From assembly GCA_002435595.1 (NCBI GenBank), contig DJBL01000065.1, forward strand, positions 1 through 28,670: a stretch of DNA of 28,670 nucleotides. The letters are read 5' to 3'. The notes beneath the pieces were generated by a model, which was not told the origin of the DNA, did no database searches, and saw nothing but the letters and a program-made list of their open reading frames with translations. Each line of letters starts with the position of its first letter. Position 1 is the first letter of the stretch. Position numbers and translations under genes: made by a program. This document shows positions 16,018 to 23,517 of the stretch, piece by piece. This stretch comes from Stenotrophomonas maltophilia. GTDB taxonomy: Bacteria; Pseudomonadota; Gammaproteobacteria; Xanthomonadales; Xanthomonadaceae.

Positions 16018-16509
16018 ATGCGCGGACTCACGCTCGCCCCTGCGTCGGTTGCAGATACCGATGTGCTGTTCCAGCTGATGCAGTTCTATTACTTCGAGGC
16101 CTCGGCATGGAGCGGCGAGCAGATTGCCCCCGACGGCACCTACGACTGCGCCCGCGCCGATGTGGCGGCCTCCCTGCGCGACGCGCCCGGCTGGGCGCGG
16201 CTGCTGTGGCTGGACGGCGTGCTGTGCGGGTTCGTGCTGGTGGATGAGGTGGCGTTCCAGGGCGCGCGCATCCCCGAACTGGCCGACCTGTTCGTGCTGC
16301 CCACGCATCGCGGCAAGGGCATCGCACGTGAGGTGGTTGCGCGCCTGGTGGTACCGGGCAGCGGCCGCTGGTTGCTGGCCACCTTCGCCAACGACACGGT
16401 GGCCCATGCGTTCTGGCGCCGGAACCTGCCGAAGATGGGCCTGACCATCGAGATGCCGGCGCCGCCCGATGACGCGGACTTCCACTTTTTCCTGATCAGC
16501 GCGGCGTAG
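16018..16509 (+). CDS. GNAT family N-acetyltransferase
   Basis: This 163-residue protein has the GNAT fold. The acetyl-CoA loop is visible in LADLFVLPTHRGKGIAREVV (about residues 90-109, with R-G-K-G-I-A as the pyrophosphate loop), preceded by the strand CGFVLVDEVAF. The C-terminal AHAFWRRNLPKMG is the usual helix that ends the fold. The substrate is unknown. AAAAGG at 16006-16011 is best spaced for the ATG at 16018; an in-frame ATG at 16012 is an alternative. It is convergent with the LysR gene, 13 bp away. Confidence 0.88.
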   Translation: MRGLTLAPASVADTDVLFQLMQFYYFEASAWSGEQIAPDGTYDCARADVAASLRDAPGWARLLWLDGVLCGFVLVDEVAFQGARIPELADLFVLPTHRGKGIAREVVARLVVPGSGRWLLATFANDTVAHAFWRRNLPKMGLTIEMPAPPDDADFHFFLISAA

Positions 16510-16522
16510 CCCCGGTGCAGCG

Positions 16523-17419
16523 CTATGCGGCCGGCTGCGTGCGCCCGGCCACCGCGTTGAGCCAGGTGCGCTTGAGGAAATCGCGCAAGGCCTGGAAGCG
16601 CGGGGTGTCGTACAGCGAGCGGTGCGTCCACAGCCACACATCCTGGCTCAGCGCCGGCGCATCGCGCACGCGCACCAGCCCGCCCACATGCTCGGCCACC
16701 GTGCACTCCACCACGCCCAGGCCGCCGCCAGCCGTGACACCATCGAGCACCCCCACCGAGTAGTTGCAGCGCAGCCACGGCCGGTTGGCGCCCGGCAGCG
16801 TGCGCAGCCAGCGCTCCACCTCGAACTCCACGCGCGGCTCGTCCAGCCCTACAAATTCCAGTTTATGCCACGCCTGGTTGGCGATGGCTGCCTGCCGCCG
16901 CGCCGCGTAGGCCTGGTTGGCATACAGCGCGTACTCCACCCGCCCCACGCGGTCGCCGCGCAGGTCGGTGGTGTCGGGCGGGCCGTAGCGCAGCAGCGCG
17001 TCGGCCTCGCGGCGGGCCAGGTTGTACGGCTCGCGCGAGGTGAGCACCTCCACGCCCAGGCCGGGGTGCTGGCGGTTGAATCCGGGCAACAGGGTGATCA
17101 GCAGGAAGCTGGCCCACTCATCGGCGTTGATCCGCACCGTGCCCACCAGCTCCTTGGGCGTATCGGCCTCGCGGGCGATCTCGTCGGCGGCCTCCTCCAT
17201 CTGCTCGGCCAGCGCGAACACCCGCTGCCCCAGCTCGGTGGGAATGCAGCCGGTGGACGTGCGCTCCACCACCTTGCCGCCCAGGCGCTCTTCCAGCGCA
17301 TCCAACCGGCGCGACAGCGTGGCCGTGCTCATCCGCGCCGCCTTCGCAGCCTCGCGCAGCGTGCCGCCGCGCACGACGGCCAGCAACACCATCAGGTTGT
17401 CCCACGGAAAGTGTTTCAT
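16523..17419 (-). CDS. LysR family transcriptional regulator
   Basis: This 298-residue regulator has an N-terminal winged helix-turn-helix (residues about 6-64, with GGTLREAAKAARMSTATLSRRLDALEERLGGKVVERT) and a periplasmic-binding-like effector domain from about 93. It is divergent from the PACE-family transporter gene with 164 bp between them. That is the layout of the AceR/AceI pair in Acinetobacter, where the regulator activates an efflux pump. Control of the neighbour is therefore likely, but the inducer is unknown. The DNA-binding helix looks intact. Confidence 0.92.
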   Translation of the reverse strand: MKHFPWDNLMVLLAVVRGGTLREAAKAARMSTATLSRRLDALEERLGGKVVERTSTGCIPTELGQRVFALAEQMEEAADEIAREADTPKELVGTVRINADEWASFLLITLLPGFNRQHPGLGVEVLTSREPYNLARREADALLRYGPPDTTDLRGDRVGRVEYALYANQAYAARRQAAIANQAWHKLEFVGLDEPRVEFEVERWLRTLPGANRPWLRCNYSVGVLDGVTAGGGLGVVECTVAEHVGGLVRVRDAPALSQDVWLWTHRSLYDTPRFQALRDFLKRTWLNAVAGRTQPAA

Positions 17420-17583
17420 ATCTGCAACGGCCGCCTACGATATTGGTGGTTTTGCTCCATTTTTGAAACTTATACCATGGCCGCCGGGCGCGCTACGAGC
17501 GTTGATCGCCGCCCACTCGCCTCCCCTCGATCCGCTCTCCTCTCCGCCCGGCCCTGCCGGCGGCGAACATCAGGTGTTGCCTC
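17420..17583. promoter_or_regulatory. Divergent control region, LysR gene / PACE transporter gene
   Basis: This 164-bp spacer is expected to hold both promoters and LysR sites. A short inverted pair ATATC (17418-17422) and GATAT (17439-17443) flanks the LysR start codon, and an AT-richer segment lies at about 17440-17475. No full LysR T-N11-A palindrome was convincing. Confidence 0.4.
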
Positions 17584-18036
17584 ATGAAAGCTGAAAAGAC
17601 CCTCTGGGACCGCGTCGTCCATGCCGTGCTGTTTGAAGGCATTGCCCTGTGCCTGTGTGCACCGGTGATGTCCTACGTGCTCGGCAAGTCGCTGTTCGAC
17701 ACCGGCGTGCTCACCATCGCCCTGGCCACCTGCGCCATGCTGTGGAACATGCTCTACAACGCGATGTTCGAGCGCGTGGAAAAGAAGTTCGGGTTCAAGC
17801 GGACCGTGCCGGTGCGCATCGGGCATGCGGTGGGCTTTGAAGGCGGGCTGGTGCTGGTGGTGGTGCTGCTGGCCGCGTGGTGGCTGTCCATTTCCTACTG
17901 GGAGGCGTTCCTGCTGGAGATGGGGCTGATCGCGTTCTTCCTGCCTTACACCTATGTGTACAACCTGGTGTATGACAAGGTGCGGGAGCGGTTGGTGCGG
18001 CGTGGGGAGGGTGCGCGGGTTAGCGAGGCCGGGTGA
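17584..18036 (+). CDS. PACE family multidrug efflux transporter
   Basis: This 150-residue inner-membrane protein has two tandem bacterial-transmembrane-pair repeats, giving four helices. Repeat 1 starts WDRVVHAVLFEGIALCLCAPV (about 9-29) and repeat 2 starts VRIGHAVGFEGGLVLVVV (about 77-94). Each repeat carries the H-A-V-x-F-E-G motif whose Glu is important for proton coupling in AceI. Each second helix contains the W-N-x-x-Y-N / Y-x-Y-N pattern (MLWNMLYNAMFE and PYTYVYNLVYDK). Family members export biocides such as chlorhexidine and natural short-chain diamines; the actual substrate here is unknown. An AGGTG precedes the ATG by about 8 bases. Confidence 0.93.
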   Translation: MKAEKTLWDRVVHAVLFEGIALCLCAPVMSYVLGKSLFDTGVLTIALATCAMLWNMLYNAMFERVEKKFGFKRTVPVRIGHAVGFEGGLVLVVVLLAAWWLSISYWEAFLLEMGLIAFFLPYTYVYNLVYDKVRERLVRRGEGARVSEAG

Positions 18037-18088
18037 TGATAGTAACGCGCACGTTAGTGACGCGCGCACTTTAGCAGTCTGTCCCGTG

Positions 18089-18451
18089 CTAACTAATCCC
18101 CAAGCTACGCTTTACCACGTCAGCAAGCACGCTCTGCCAAACTTGAAACGAACCGTCCCCAACCTTGAGCATTACGTCTTTTGCCTGTGACCAAATATTT
18201 GGAGACCGTGCCGAAGAGACGAACTCGTGGCCTTCCCATGTCAAGCTCACAATTGTTGAGCTAGGACTATTCGAATCCATGGTCGTGTTATCGATACCCT
18301 TTGCAAGGCCTGCCTGCACCAAGAGGTAGGAGTGATATCCAACTTCTTCCTCACTGTAGGCATCCAACGCAAGATCATGCGGAGCATATCCCCGCTCAGA
18401 CTCCTCAATAGCGATGAGAATCTTACGAATCAAATCCATATCACGTCGCAT
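18089..18451 (-). CDS. DUF2513 family protein
   Basis: This 120-residue protein begins MRRDMDLIRKILIAIEESE and contains YHSYLLVQAGLAKGI (about 39-53) and VSLTWEGHEFVSSAR (about 68-82). These are the marks of DUF2513, a small winged-helix-like family common in phage and defence neighbourhoods. Function is unproven; DNA binding or regulation is inference. It is the last of four same-strand genes that begin with the Thoeris pair, with 79 bp separating it from the TIR-like gene, and its DNA is AT-richer than the core genes. A GAGG precedes the ATG. Confidence 0.78.
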   Translation of the reverse strand: MRRDMDLIRKILIAIEESERGYAPHDLALDAYSEEEVGYHSYLLVQAGLAKGIDNTTMDSNSPSSTIVSLTWEGHEFVSSARSPNIWSQAKDVMLKVGDGSFQVWQSVLADVVKRSLGIS

Positions 18452-18530
18452 TATCGAACCTCAAGGCTAGACATATTCATCCTTCTACGGCCGCGCGTCG
18501 AAGAGGCGCGCACCGCCATGCTGCAAGCGT

Positions 18531-19235
18531 CTAAAGTCTCGCCACATCAATACGGTAGCCCTGAGCGACCATCTCCTTAGCCAAGATTGTCCCGGCCTCC
18601 TTCTGCAAATCATCTTTGAAGGGAATGTATATCAATCCCTGAATATCTGATGGGCGCTCCATATTCGCCTGCTGTTTTAGGAGAATTGCGACGCGGCTTC
18701 TGCCGAGGCGAGAAAGTAGCATACCCAGTTCAAGCACTACGTTCTGCCGAGCTCGATATGCCTTTTCGTCGTCTCGCCCAGATCGATTCCCCTCATCATC
18801 TGGTGTGGCAAGAATCACCCCAAACTTCACATCGGCGGTGTACTTCTCCAACTTCTCAATGATGGTCTGTCCTTCAGAAGGGAGTTGATCAAGAATTAGC
18901 GGCTCTAGACCCCATCGCCTCAGCATTGCCTCCAAATGGTTCCTCGCGGTTTCATCATGTCCGTAGACCACAAAAACCTTGTTGTTCTGCTGGTTTCCTG
19001 CCGCGACTTGAGCAACAGCGACAGGCATCGCCGGGCCTGCACCGACCAACCCCAACGCCGCTTTCACCAAGGGCTGGGCCCTGCCTTGAACATTGATGTT
19101 TCCGGTATCGAAGATATTTACCAGACCACCATTTGACAATCTTATCTGCCAACCCAGATCATTATTTGTTCGCTGCACTCCCGCAATTTCTAAGCCTGCC
19201 TCCACAATTTTCAACTTCACATCTTCGAGCGACAT
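18531..19235 (-). CDS. TIR-like nucleotide-binding protein (PF10137/Cap12-like)
   Basis: This 234-residue protein has two parts. Residues 1-60 form a small domain with GWQIRLSNGGLVNIFDTGNINVQG, a pattern like short TBP-fold modules; that comparison is inference. Residues about 85-234 form the TIR-like domain of predicted nucleotide-binding proteins: KVFVVYGHDE (86-95), a helix with LRRWGLEPLIL, FGVILATPDDEG (138-149) and RARQNVVLELGML with the putative catalytic Glu at 169. In CBASS and Pycsar, relatives of this domain destroy NAD+ after sensing a cyclic nucleotide; here no cyclase is adjacent. GGAG lies 7 bases before the ATG at 19235, so the in-frame ATG at 19247 was not used. It follows the ThsA-like gene by 108 bp. 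Confidence 0.87.
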   Translation of the reverse strand: MSLEDVKLKIVEAGLEIAGVQRTNNDLGWQIRLSNGGLVNIFDTGNINVQGRAQPLVKAALGLVGAGPAMPVAVAQVAAGNQQNNKVFVVYGHDETARNHLEAMLRRWGLEPLILDQLPSEGQTIIEKLEKYTADVKFGVILATPDDEGNRSGRDDEKAYRARQNVVLELGMLLSRLGRSRVAILLKQQANMERPSDIQGLIYIPFKDDLQKEAGTILAKEMVAQGYRIDVARL

Positions 19236-19343
19236 CGGATACTCCATCTAGTATGGACATAAATTAATATTGCGCGCCACAACGATCGGAACAGAAGACC
19301 CCTCTCGGAGCTCGTGGAAAAGTTAGTCAGGGAAAATGCGAAT

Positions 19344-20222
19344 TCAGGTGTGAAGGCTTTGCCCTAGGTAGTCCCTGACTTGGAACAAATTCAATGAGAA
19401 TCTGGATGCATCTTCCGGTCGGACAACGATGATTAGTTTGTTTGAAAATGCTTTCTGGCTGCAAGCATCAGCGAAAGACTGAGCGATGCGCTCTATCATT
19501 TTCTTTCTTGGATAAGCAACCCGACCACGCCCCGTCCCCATAAGAGGCATAATAATGTCGCCGACCTCAGCCTTTAATGATAGATTGGCCCATAGTTTCT
19601 CAAGCGCTTCATCAATCATTTTCAAGTCAGACGATGCATTACCGTTTACATCCATGTGCGACATTGCAACGAGATAGAAATTCTTGCTATGCGCAGTCAC
19701 ACGAGCAACGGTTCCGATTGGATACTCTTTTTTCTTTCCAGGCCGCTCTTCATTTACGAAGAATTGCTCCCGCGAGAGTGAATTCTCGATCTGACGATCA
19801 ATTTCCACTGTTTGACCATTGAAGTAATTCGTAGCCAATTGCCCCTGTAGACTTGTGACTGCGATAAGCCCAGATGACATGTCCGTATCAAACGTTGAGC
19901 TGGTACTTATAATAACCTCGCCGGGAATCTTGAATAAATCACCGATCAAAACTTCAACGGCGAAATCCTTCTGAGGGATTTTATAGCTTACACGCGAAAG
20001 GGGCCTTCGCGTGGACACAACGTACATCAAGGCGAGTACAACTAATATAATTAGACCGAAATAGCTGTGCTGATCCTTCTTGTATATATTGAAGGCGTCC
20101 GCCAAGTCGACACAAAGGTAGAGAATTCCCATAACGGCGAAAAACTTTCCAATCGCCTCACCAGAAAACAGTGCATAGCGCCAGTAAGCTCTTGTGCTAA
20201 TCGAATCGAAGAAATACCTCAA
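19344..20222 (-). CDS. thsA: Type II Thoeris effector: two-helix membrane Macro-domain protein (ThsA-like)
   Basis: This 292-residue protein has two membrane helices (about 22-40 and 54-71) followed by a cytoplasmic Macro-type domain (about 85-292). VEVLIGDLFKIPGEVIISTSSTFDTDM and PLMGTGRGRVAYP match the ThsA_Macro family, once DUF6430. In type II Thoeris the TIR partner makes a His-ADPR signal that the Macro domain binds, and the membrane part then kills or arrests the infected cell. The start is a TTG overlapping the stop of the TIR gene (TTGA), with AGGAG nine bases upstream, so the two are translationally coupled. Composition is well below the GC of the core genes. Confidence 0.85.
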   Translation of the reverse strand: MRYFFDSISTRAYWRYALFSGEAIGKFFAVMGILYLCVDLADAFNIYKKDQHSYFGLIILVVLALMYVVSTRRPLSRVSYKIPQKDFAVEVLIGDLFKIPGEVIISTSSTFDTDMSSGLIAVTSLQGQLATNYFNGQTVEIDRQIENSLSREQFFVNEERPGKKKEYPIGTVARVTAHSKNFYLVAMSHMDVNGNASSDLKMIDEALEKLWANLSLKAEVGDIIMPLMGTGRGRVAYPRKKMIERIAQSFADACSQKAFSNKLIIVVRPEDASRFSLNLFQVRDYLGQSLHT

Positions 20223-20719
20223 AGTCCGATTCTCCTATATAGATCATCAGAATAGGAGTGACTTCCAGTCACACCCTCCGCACGCAATTTTTTAAATTGG
20301 GCGGGCCACTGATCGATCGCATGGACAATTATGTTGTGATTGAATGACGTATAGACCACAAGCTGCCCCCGAATCACCGGCGGGCAATTGTCGTCCATCT
20401 TTCGACTGCCATTCAAATTAATTCCGATTATGGGCAGACCAAGCCTCAAGGCCACCTCAAGCTCCCACTTCACAAACTTTGTCAAAAACTTAGTTCGCGC
20501 CCCAATTAGAACCAAAAGCTGCTTCGAATTCTCGAATCGCTCCCGAAGTTGGCGCTTTATGCTCTCCTCTTGGCTCGAATCTCGCGAAGTATTTAGGTCA
20601 TGCGCATTGTGAAAATTGAGCGAAAATCCGTCGTGCACCTTCCACGCGGTCATGAGTCGATAGTAGTCCATATCGTTGTCGCCATCGAATGCGATGTACG
20701 TCTTATTACGGTATGCCAT
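20219..20719 (-). CDS. thsB: Type II Thoeris TIR-domain sensor (ThsB-like)
   Basis: This 166-residue protein is a single TIR domain of the ThsB/DUF1863 type. It shows TYIAFDGDNDMDYYRLMTAW (about 7-26), the segment FHNAHDLN (about 36-43), QLLVLIGARTKFLTKFVKWELEVAL (about 67-91, putative NADase Glu at 86 in W-E-L-E) and LPIIGINLNG. It should detect infection, by an unknown cue, and convert NAD+ into the messenger for the overlapping Macro-domain effector. GGAG lies 4-5 bases before the ATG. It is the first gene of the minus-strand defence group and is preceded by a candidate promoter with a dyad. Confidence 0.87.
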   Translation of the reverse strand: MAYRNKTYIAFDGDNDMDYYRLMTAWKVHDGFSLNFHNAHDLNTSRDSSQEESIKRQLRERFENSKQLLVLIGARTKFLTKFVKWELEVALRLGLPIIGINLNGSRKMDDNCPPVIRGQLVVYTSFNHNIIVHAIDQWPAQFKKLRAEGVTGSHSYSDDLYRRIGL

Positions 20720-20765
20720 TGAACTCCATCAACTCCATATTTTGAGGGGTTTGGCACAAGCGGAG

Positions 20766-20791
20766 ATTGTAACCGTGTCAGCCAGTGACAC
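20766..20791 (-). promoter_or_regulatory. Candidate promoter with operator dyad for the Thoeris operon
   Basis: On the minus strand TACAAT (complement of 20766-20771) is a good -10 box 47 bases upstream of the TIR gene. Directly behind it is the perfect dyad GTGTCA-N5-TGACAC (20775-20791), which covers the spacer and -35 zone. A bound protein there would block RNA polymerase. Confidence 0.5.
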
Positions 20792-21313
20792 ACCCCAGCT
20801 CGTGGGAGATTGCGACAGCAACCAGCGACTTCAGTGCGGGCGGCCAGCAATCCATCACGTTCTTCGAATCGTCAATTTCCCCATCCCTTGTTGCCTTCCG
20901 CATATTGGCGGCTTGGCGCGTTTCCCGCAACGCCCTCCACTCGAAAAGTCTACCTCCGGTTGAATCGGAATGCCTAACCTTGGTCGCGCGGCCACCCTTC
21001 AGAGCCGGAGCAGGACTCGGGTCGCATGTGGCTAGCGAGTTGCGCCTAACCCAGTTGGCGGAAGGGAGAAATATCGGGATTTTGAATATTGAAACCTTCG
21101 AAGTACGGTTGCTCCGCAAAGGAGAACTCTCATGCGAATCAAGAGCTTCGGCTTACCTTTCCGGTCAGCTACCCGTTCGGTATGCGCCTGCACCTGCGAC
21201 AACACTCAGATCCACGCCACCACCCCCTATGTGGCATCCGGTCATTGGCCAGAGTGCATAAATGCAGCATCGGTGCGTGGCACCACCACAGCTACGACCA
21301 ATCCGCGCACCCG
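20792..21313. other. Stretch without a supported gene, between Thoeris and the left repeat
   Basis: Open frames of 113 codons (minus, 20778-21119) and 158 codons (plus, 20785-21261) overlap here. Neither has a ribosome site or a recognisable domain. The minus-strand frame ends in a hydrophobic stretch LKSLVAVAISHELG that could be a gene remnant. Composition lies between the AT-rich Thoeris genes and the GC-rich core. Confidence 0.4.
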
Positions 21314-21755
21314 CCACCCCACCATCACCCCCACCTTTCCAAACCCCCAACTCCAGTTCACCCCATCGTTCGCACCAGCTGCGACCCACTGCGAGCTTCA
21401 TCCCACTTCCGCACATCCACCGCACTCCACTTCGCATCATCGCGAATGCTGTCCGCCTGTTCGGTTGACCCTCTGCATACCCGAACGCATGGTGCACGCA
21501 TGAACACACTCACGCGCATTGCCCTGCTTGGCGACGTGGCCAGCATCCGCCAGCCCCCCCCCCCTTTCGCGGTGCCATTGCCGCCGTGGCGGAGGGCCCG
21601 GTGCAGGTCATTCAACTCAAGAATCTGGCCCTGGACGGGCTGCAGGAACGCGACCACCTGCTGCGCACCGCGCTGCGTGCGCGCAAGCCGCCCGACTGGG
21701 TGCAGGATCAGGATGTCCTGATTGCTGCGCGCGGCAATCACCCGCTGGCGATGCT
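21314..21755 (+). repeat. Left copy of a ~440-bp direct repeat
   Basis: This copy aligns base for base with 24654-25093 apart from seven substitutions and one replaced block, where GGCCACCCG became a run of 11 C. It covers about 185 bases upstream of a specificity-subunit start codon and the first 85 codons. Identity stops abruptly at 21755/25093 inside the gene. Confidence 0.93.
21500..21755 (+). pseudogene. Truncated, frameshifted 5' copy of the HsdS-like gene
   Basis: The ATG at 21500 starts MNTLTRIALLGDVASIRQ, identical to the intact gene at 24840. After codon 18 a C11 tract (21554-21564) replaces nine bases, shifting the frame by two. The original frame resumes downstream (AEGPVQVIQLKNLALDGLQERD and so on) but loses homology after LAMLL at 21755. 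It then runs into unrelated sequence, open to 21942. No complete product can be made, and more than half of the gene is missing. Confidence 0.9.
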
Positions 21756-21996
21756 TTTGTTGGCGCTCCAGTTGTTGGCCGCGCATCAAGCTGGAAGTAG
21801 AAACGGCGACCCTGTGGCTCCCTACGCAGCTTCGCGGGTCAACGAAATCCGTGGTGACTTGCGTGCCGCCATAGGGCGAGAGGTGATGATGCCCACGCCG
21901 CTGACCCCGGAGCAGCGTTTGCTGGGAGAGGCTGAAGCATAGTACTCCTGAGCTGCAGAGGCCAGTTGGAGAACCTTCTTTACCTGCAACGCGTGC

Positions 21997-23496
21997 TCAG
22001 CTTCTCTCAAAGCCGCCCCGCTCTGAGACCTGTTCCTTGACAGCGTGCTCATCCGCTTGGCGGTTAGCCACAAGTTCTGCGCTACGCTGCGCGAACGCCA
22101 CACCTTCGGACGATCGTGTGAGCTCTTCCATCGCCCTACGGCCCCCTGCCTCGTCTCCTGTCATCGCAGCGGCCAATATGTCGTTCAGATGTGCGTTGGC
22201 AAACATAGCTGTCCCCGGGGCTGCCGAACGTTCGTGGGCTGTCACGACGTCTCGAGTGTCGCTTTGGGTTGCAGCGTCTACACGCAGCGGGGGAGTTCGC
22301 GGATCCACCCGTAGCAGCGGCGCTCGTTCCCCATCTTCGTTGATGGTGAGCTCCGTAGTGCCGTCTCTATTCCGCACGCGCGTGAGATCTTCGGCGCTGA
22401 TACTTCGCCATTGCCCCCCGATAAACGCTTGGCCTTGGCCACTGCGGTTCCAGTGCACAAAGTCGTCACCAGAGACGTAGAAACCTGGTTGGCGACTACC
22501 GTTTGCTTGCCGCGCTGGATTACCGTCGGCCAGCGGGGCGCCTTGGTCCACTGCAGCGATGAACCGGCGAGACTGCTCAGGCGTCAGGAATAATGATCGC
22601 ACCGTATCGTATTCAAAGCCGAAATCCGGATTCGCTGCGTTCGGTCGATGGGAAGCGACCGGGCCCACCAAAGGGTTCTCTACAACATTGCTCCACGCTG
22701 TTGATAGTGGATTTCCAGGATTTCCTCCACGTAGCGCGTTGAGCACGCTGATACCGCGAAGCGTGTTGTCTGCGCCGCTCTCGAGATAGTCCGGACTGCC
22801 GTTGCGCTGATTTGGTAGAAAGCCATTAATGGCGTTTTTGACCTCTGAGGGCGATGCGAGGCTGCCGGCCTCTACCTGGTTAAGTAACCCAGGCCATCTC
22901 CCCTGACCGGCTTGGTTCTGCAGCTTCATGAGCATGCCGGCAAGCTCTGCTTGTTCATCGCCTGTGGAGTTTCGGTAAAGATCCGTTCGTTGGAGCCGTT
23001 CCAACGCCGAGTCGCGATTACCAGCAACTGCGTCGGTTGCGGTCATTCCATCAACGTGCTCAGTGTCCAAGCCATGCACAAAGGTGCGGCCTTCATCTGA
23101 TCCCAGGAAGCGATCAATCGAAGAGCGGTCAATGTCGATAGCGTTTGCTGCGCGCATCTGCCGTCCGGTGCGCTGCAATGACGCAAGCGTCGCGTCGTAC
23201 TGAGTTGGGCTAAGCTCTAGCGAGGCCTGATCAGGCTGCGTCGCTGCCCAGATCTGATACCCGTCCAAAAGGTCGCGGGCTACTTGTGGATGCTGACCCA
23301 GATCGATCTGCAACGTGCCGAACGAGTACCCGCTGTTCGCTACTGGCTCCATACGCCCGCCGGCCCCGACATTGCCGGCAAAGCTCAGACGATAAGCTAG
23401 GTCGCGTCCGCCAATGCTGCCTTCAGACGTAACGCCCACAGCGAAGTAGGCGGCGGCACGCAACTCGTTCTCGGTGAGGGGATTCGGGTTCGTCAT
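21997..23496 (-). CDS. Putative secreted effector with lysozyme-like N-terminus
   Basis: This 499-residue protein has no signal peptide. The N-terminal region (about 10-200) has a helix containing GVTSEGSIGG (Glu 25) followed by SGYSFGTLQID (55-65), an arrangement like the catalytic Glu and the GLMQI strand of transglycosylases and goose-type lysozymes. A peptidoglycan-cleaving role is therefore proposed. Further on are FGFEYDTVRSLFLTPEQSRRFIAAVDQG (about 291-318), a segment FYVSGDDFVHWN, and a charged helical tail. Similarity to type IV secretion effectors of Xanthomonadaceae is suggested by the upstream lipoprotein gene. However, the usual XVIPCD motifs (GLxRIDHV, FAVQG) were not found. AAGGAG lies 7 bases before the ATG. 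It follows the lipoprotein by 21 bp. Confidence 0.6.
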   Translation of the reverse strand: MTNPNPLTENELRAAAYFAVGVTSEGSIGGRDLAYRLSFAGNVGAGGRMEPVANSGYSFGTLQIDLGQHPQVARDLLDGYQIWAATQPDQASLELSPTQYDATLASLQRTGRQMRAANAIDIDRSSIDRFLGSDEGRTFVHGLDTEHVDGMTATDAVAGNRDSALERLQRTDLYRNSTGDEQAELAGMLMKLQNQAGQGRWPGLLNQVEAGSLASPSEVKNAINGFLPNQRNGSPDYLESGADNTLRGISVLNALRGGNPGNPLSTAWSNVVENPLVGPVASHRPNAANPDFGFEYDTVRSLFLTPEQSRRFIAAVDQGAPLADGNPARQANGSRQPGFYVSGDDFVHWNRSGQGQAFIGGQWRSISAEDLTRVRNRDGTTELTINEDGERAPLLRVDPRTPPLRVDAATQSDTRDVVTAHERSAAPGTAMFANAHLNDILAAAMTGDEAGGRRAMEELTRSSEGVAFAQRSAELVANRQADEHAVKEQVSERGGFERS

Positions 23497-23517
23497 GATC
23501 CATCTCCTTGTCAGCCC

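Noticed and set aside
20785..21261. A 158-codon plus-strand frame between Thoeris and the repeat.
   Set aside because: It has no ribosome site or recognisable domain and overlaps an equally plausible minus-strand frame. It was left as unassigned sequence.
21756..21942. A transposase or gene remnant following the truncated S copy.
   Set aside because: Short readable stretches (for example LTPEQRLLGEAEA) occur in more than one frame, but none matches a family I recognise and no inverted repeats are present.
21997..22300. A type IV secretion XVIPCD tail at the C-terminus of the effector.
   Set aside because: The expected GLxRIDHV and FAVQG motifs and the Gln-rich end are absent in this frame and in the neighbouring frames checked by eye.
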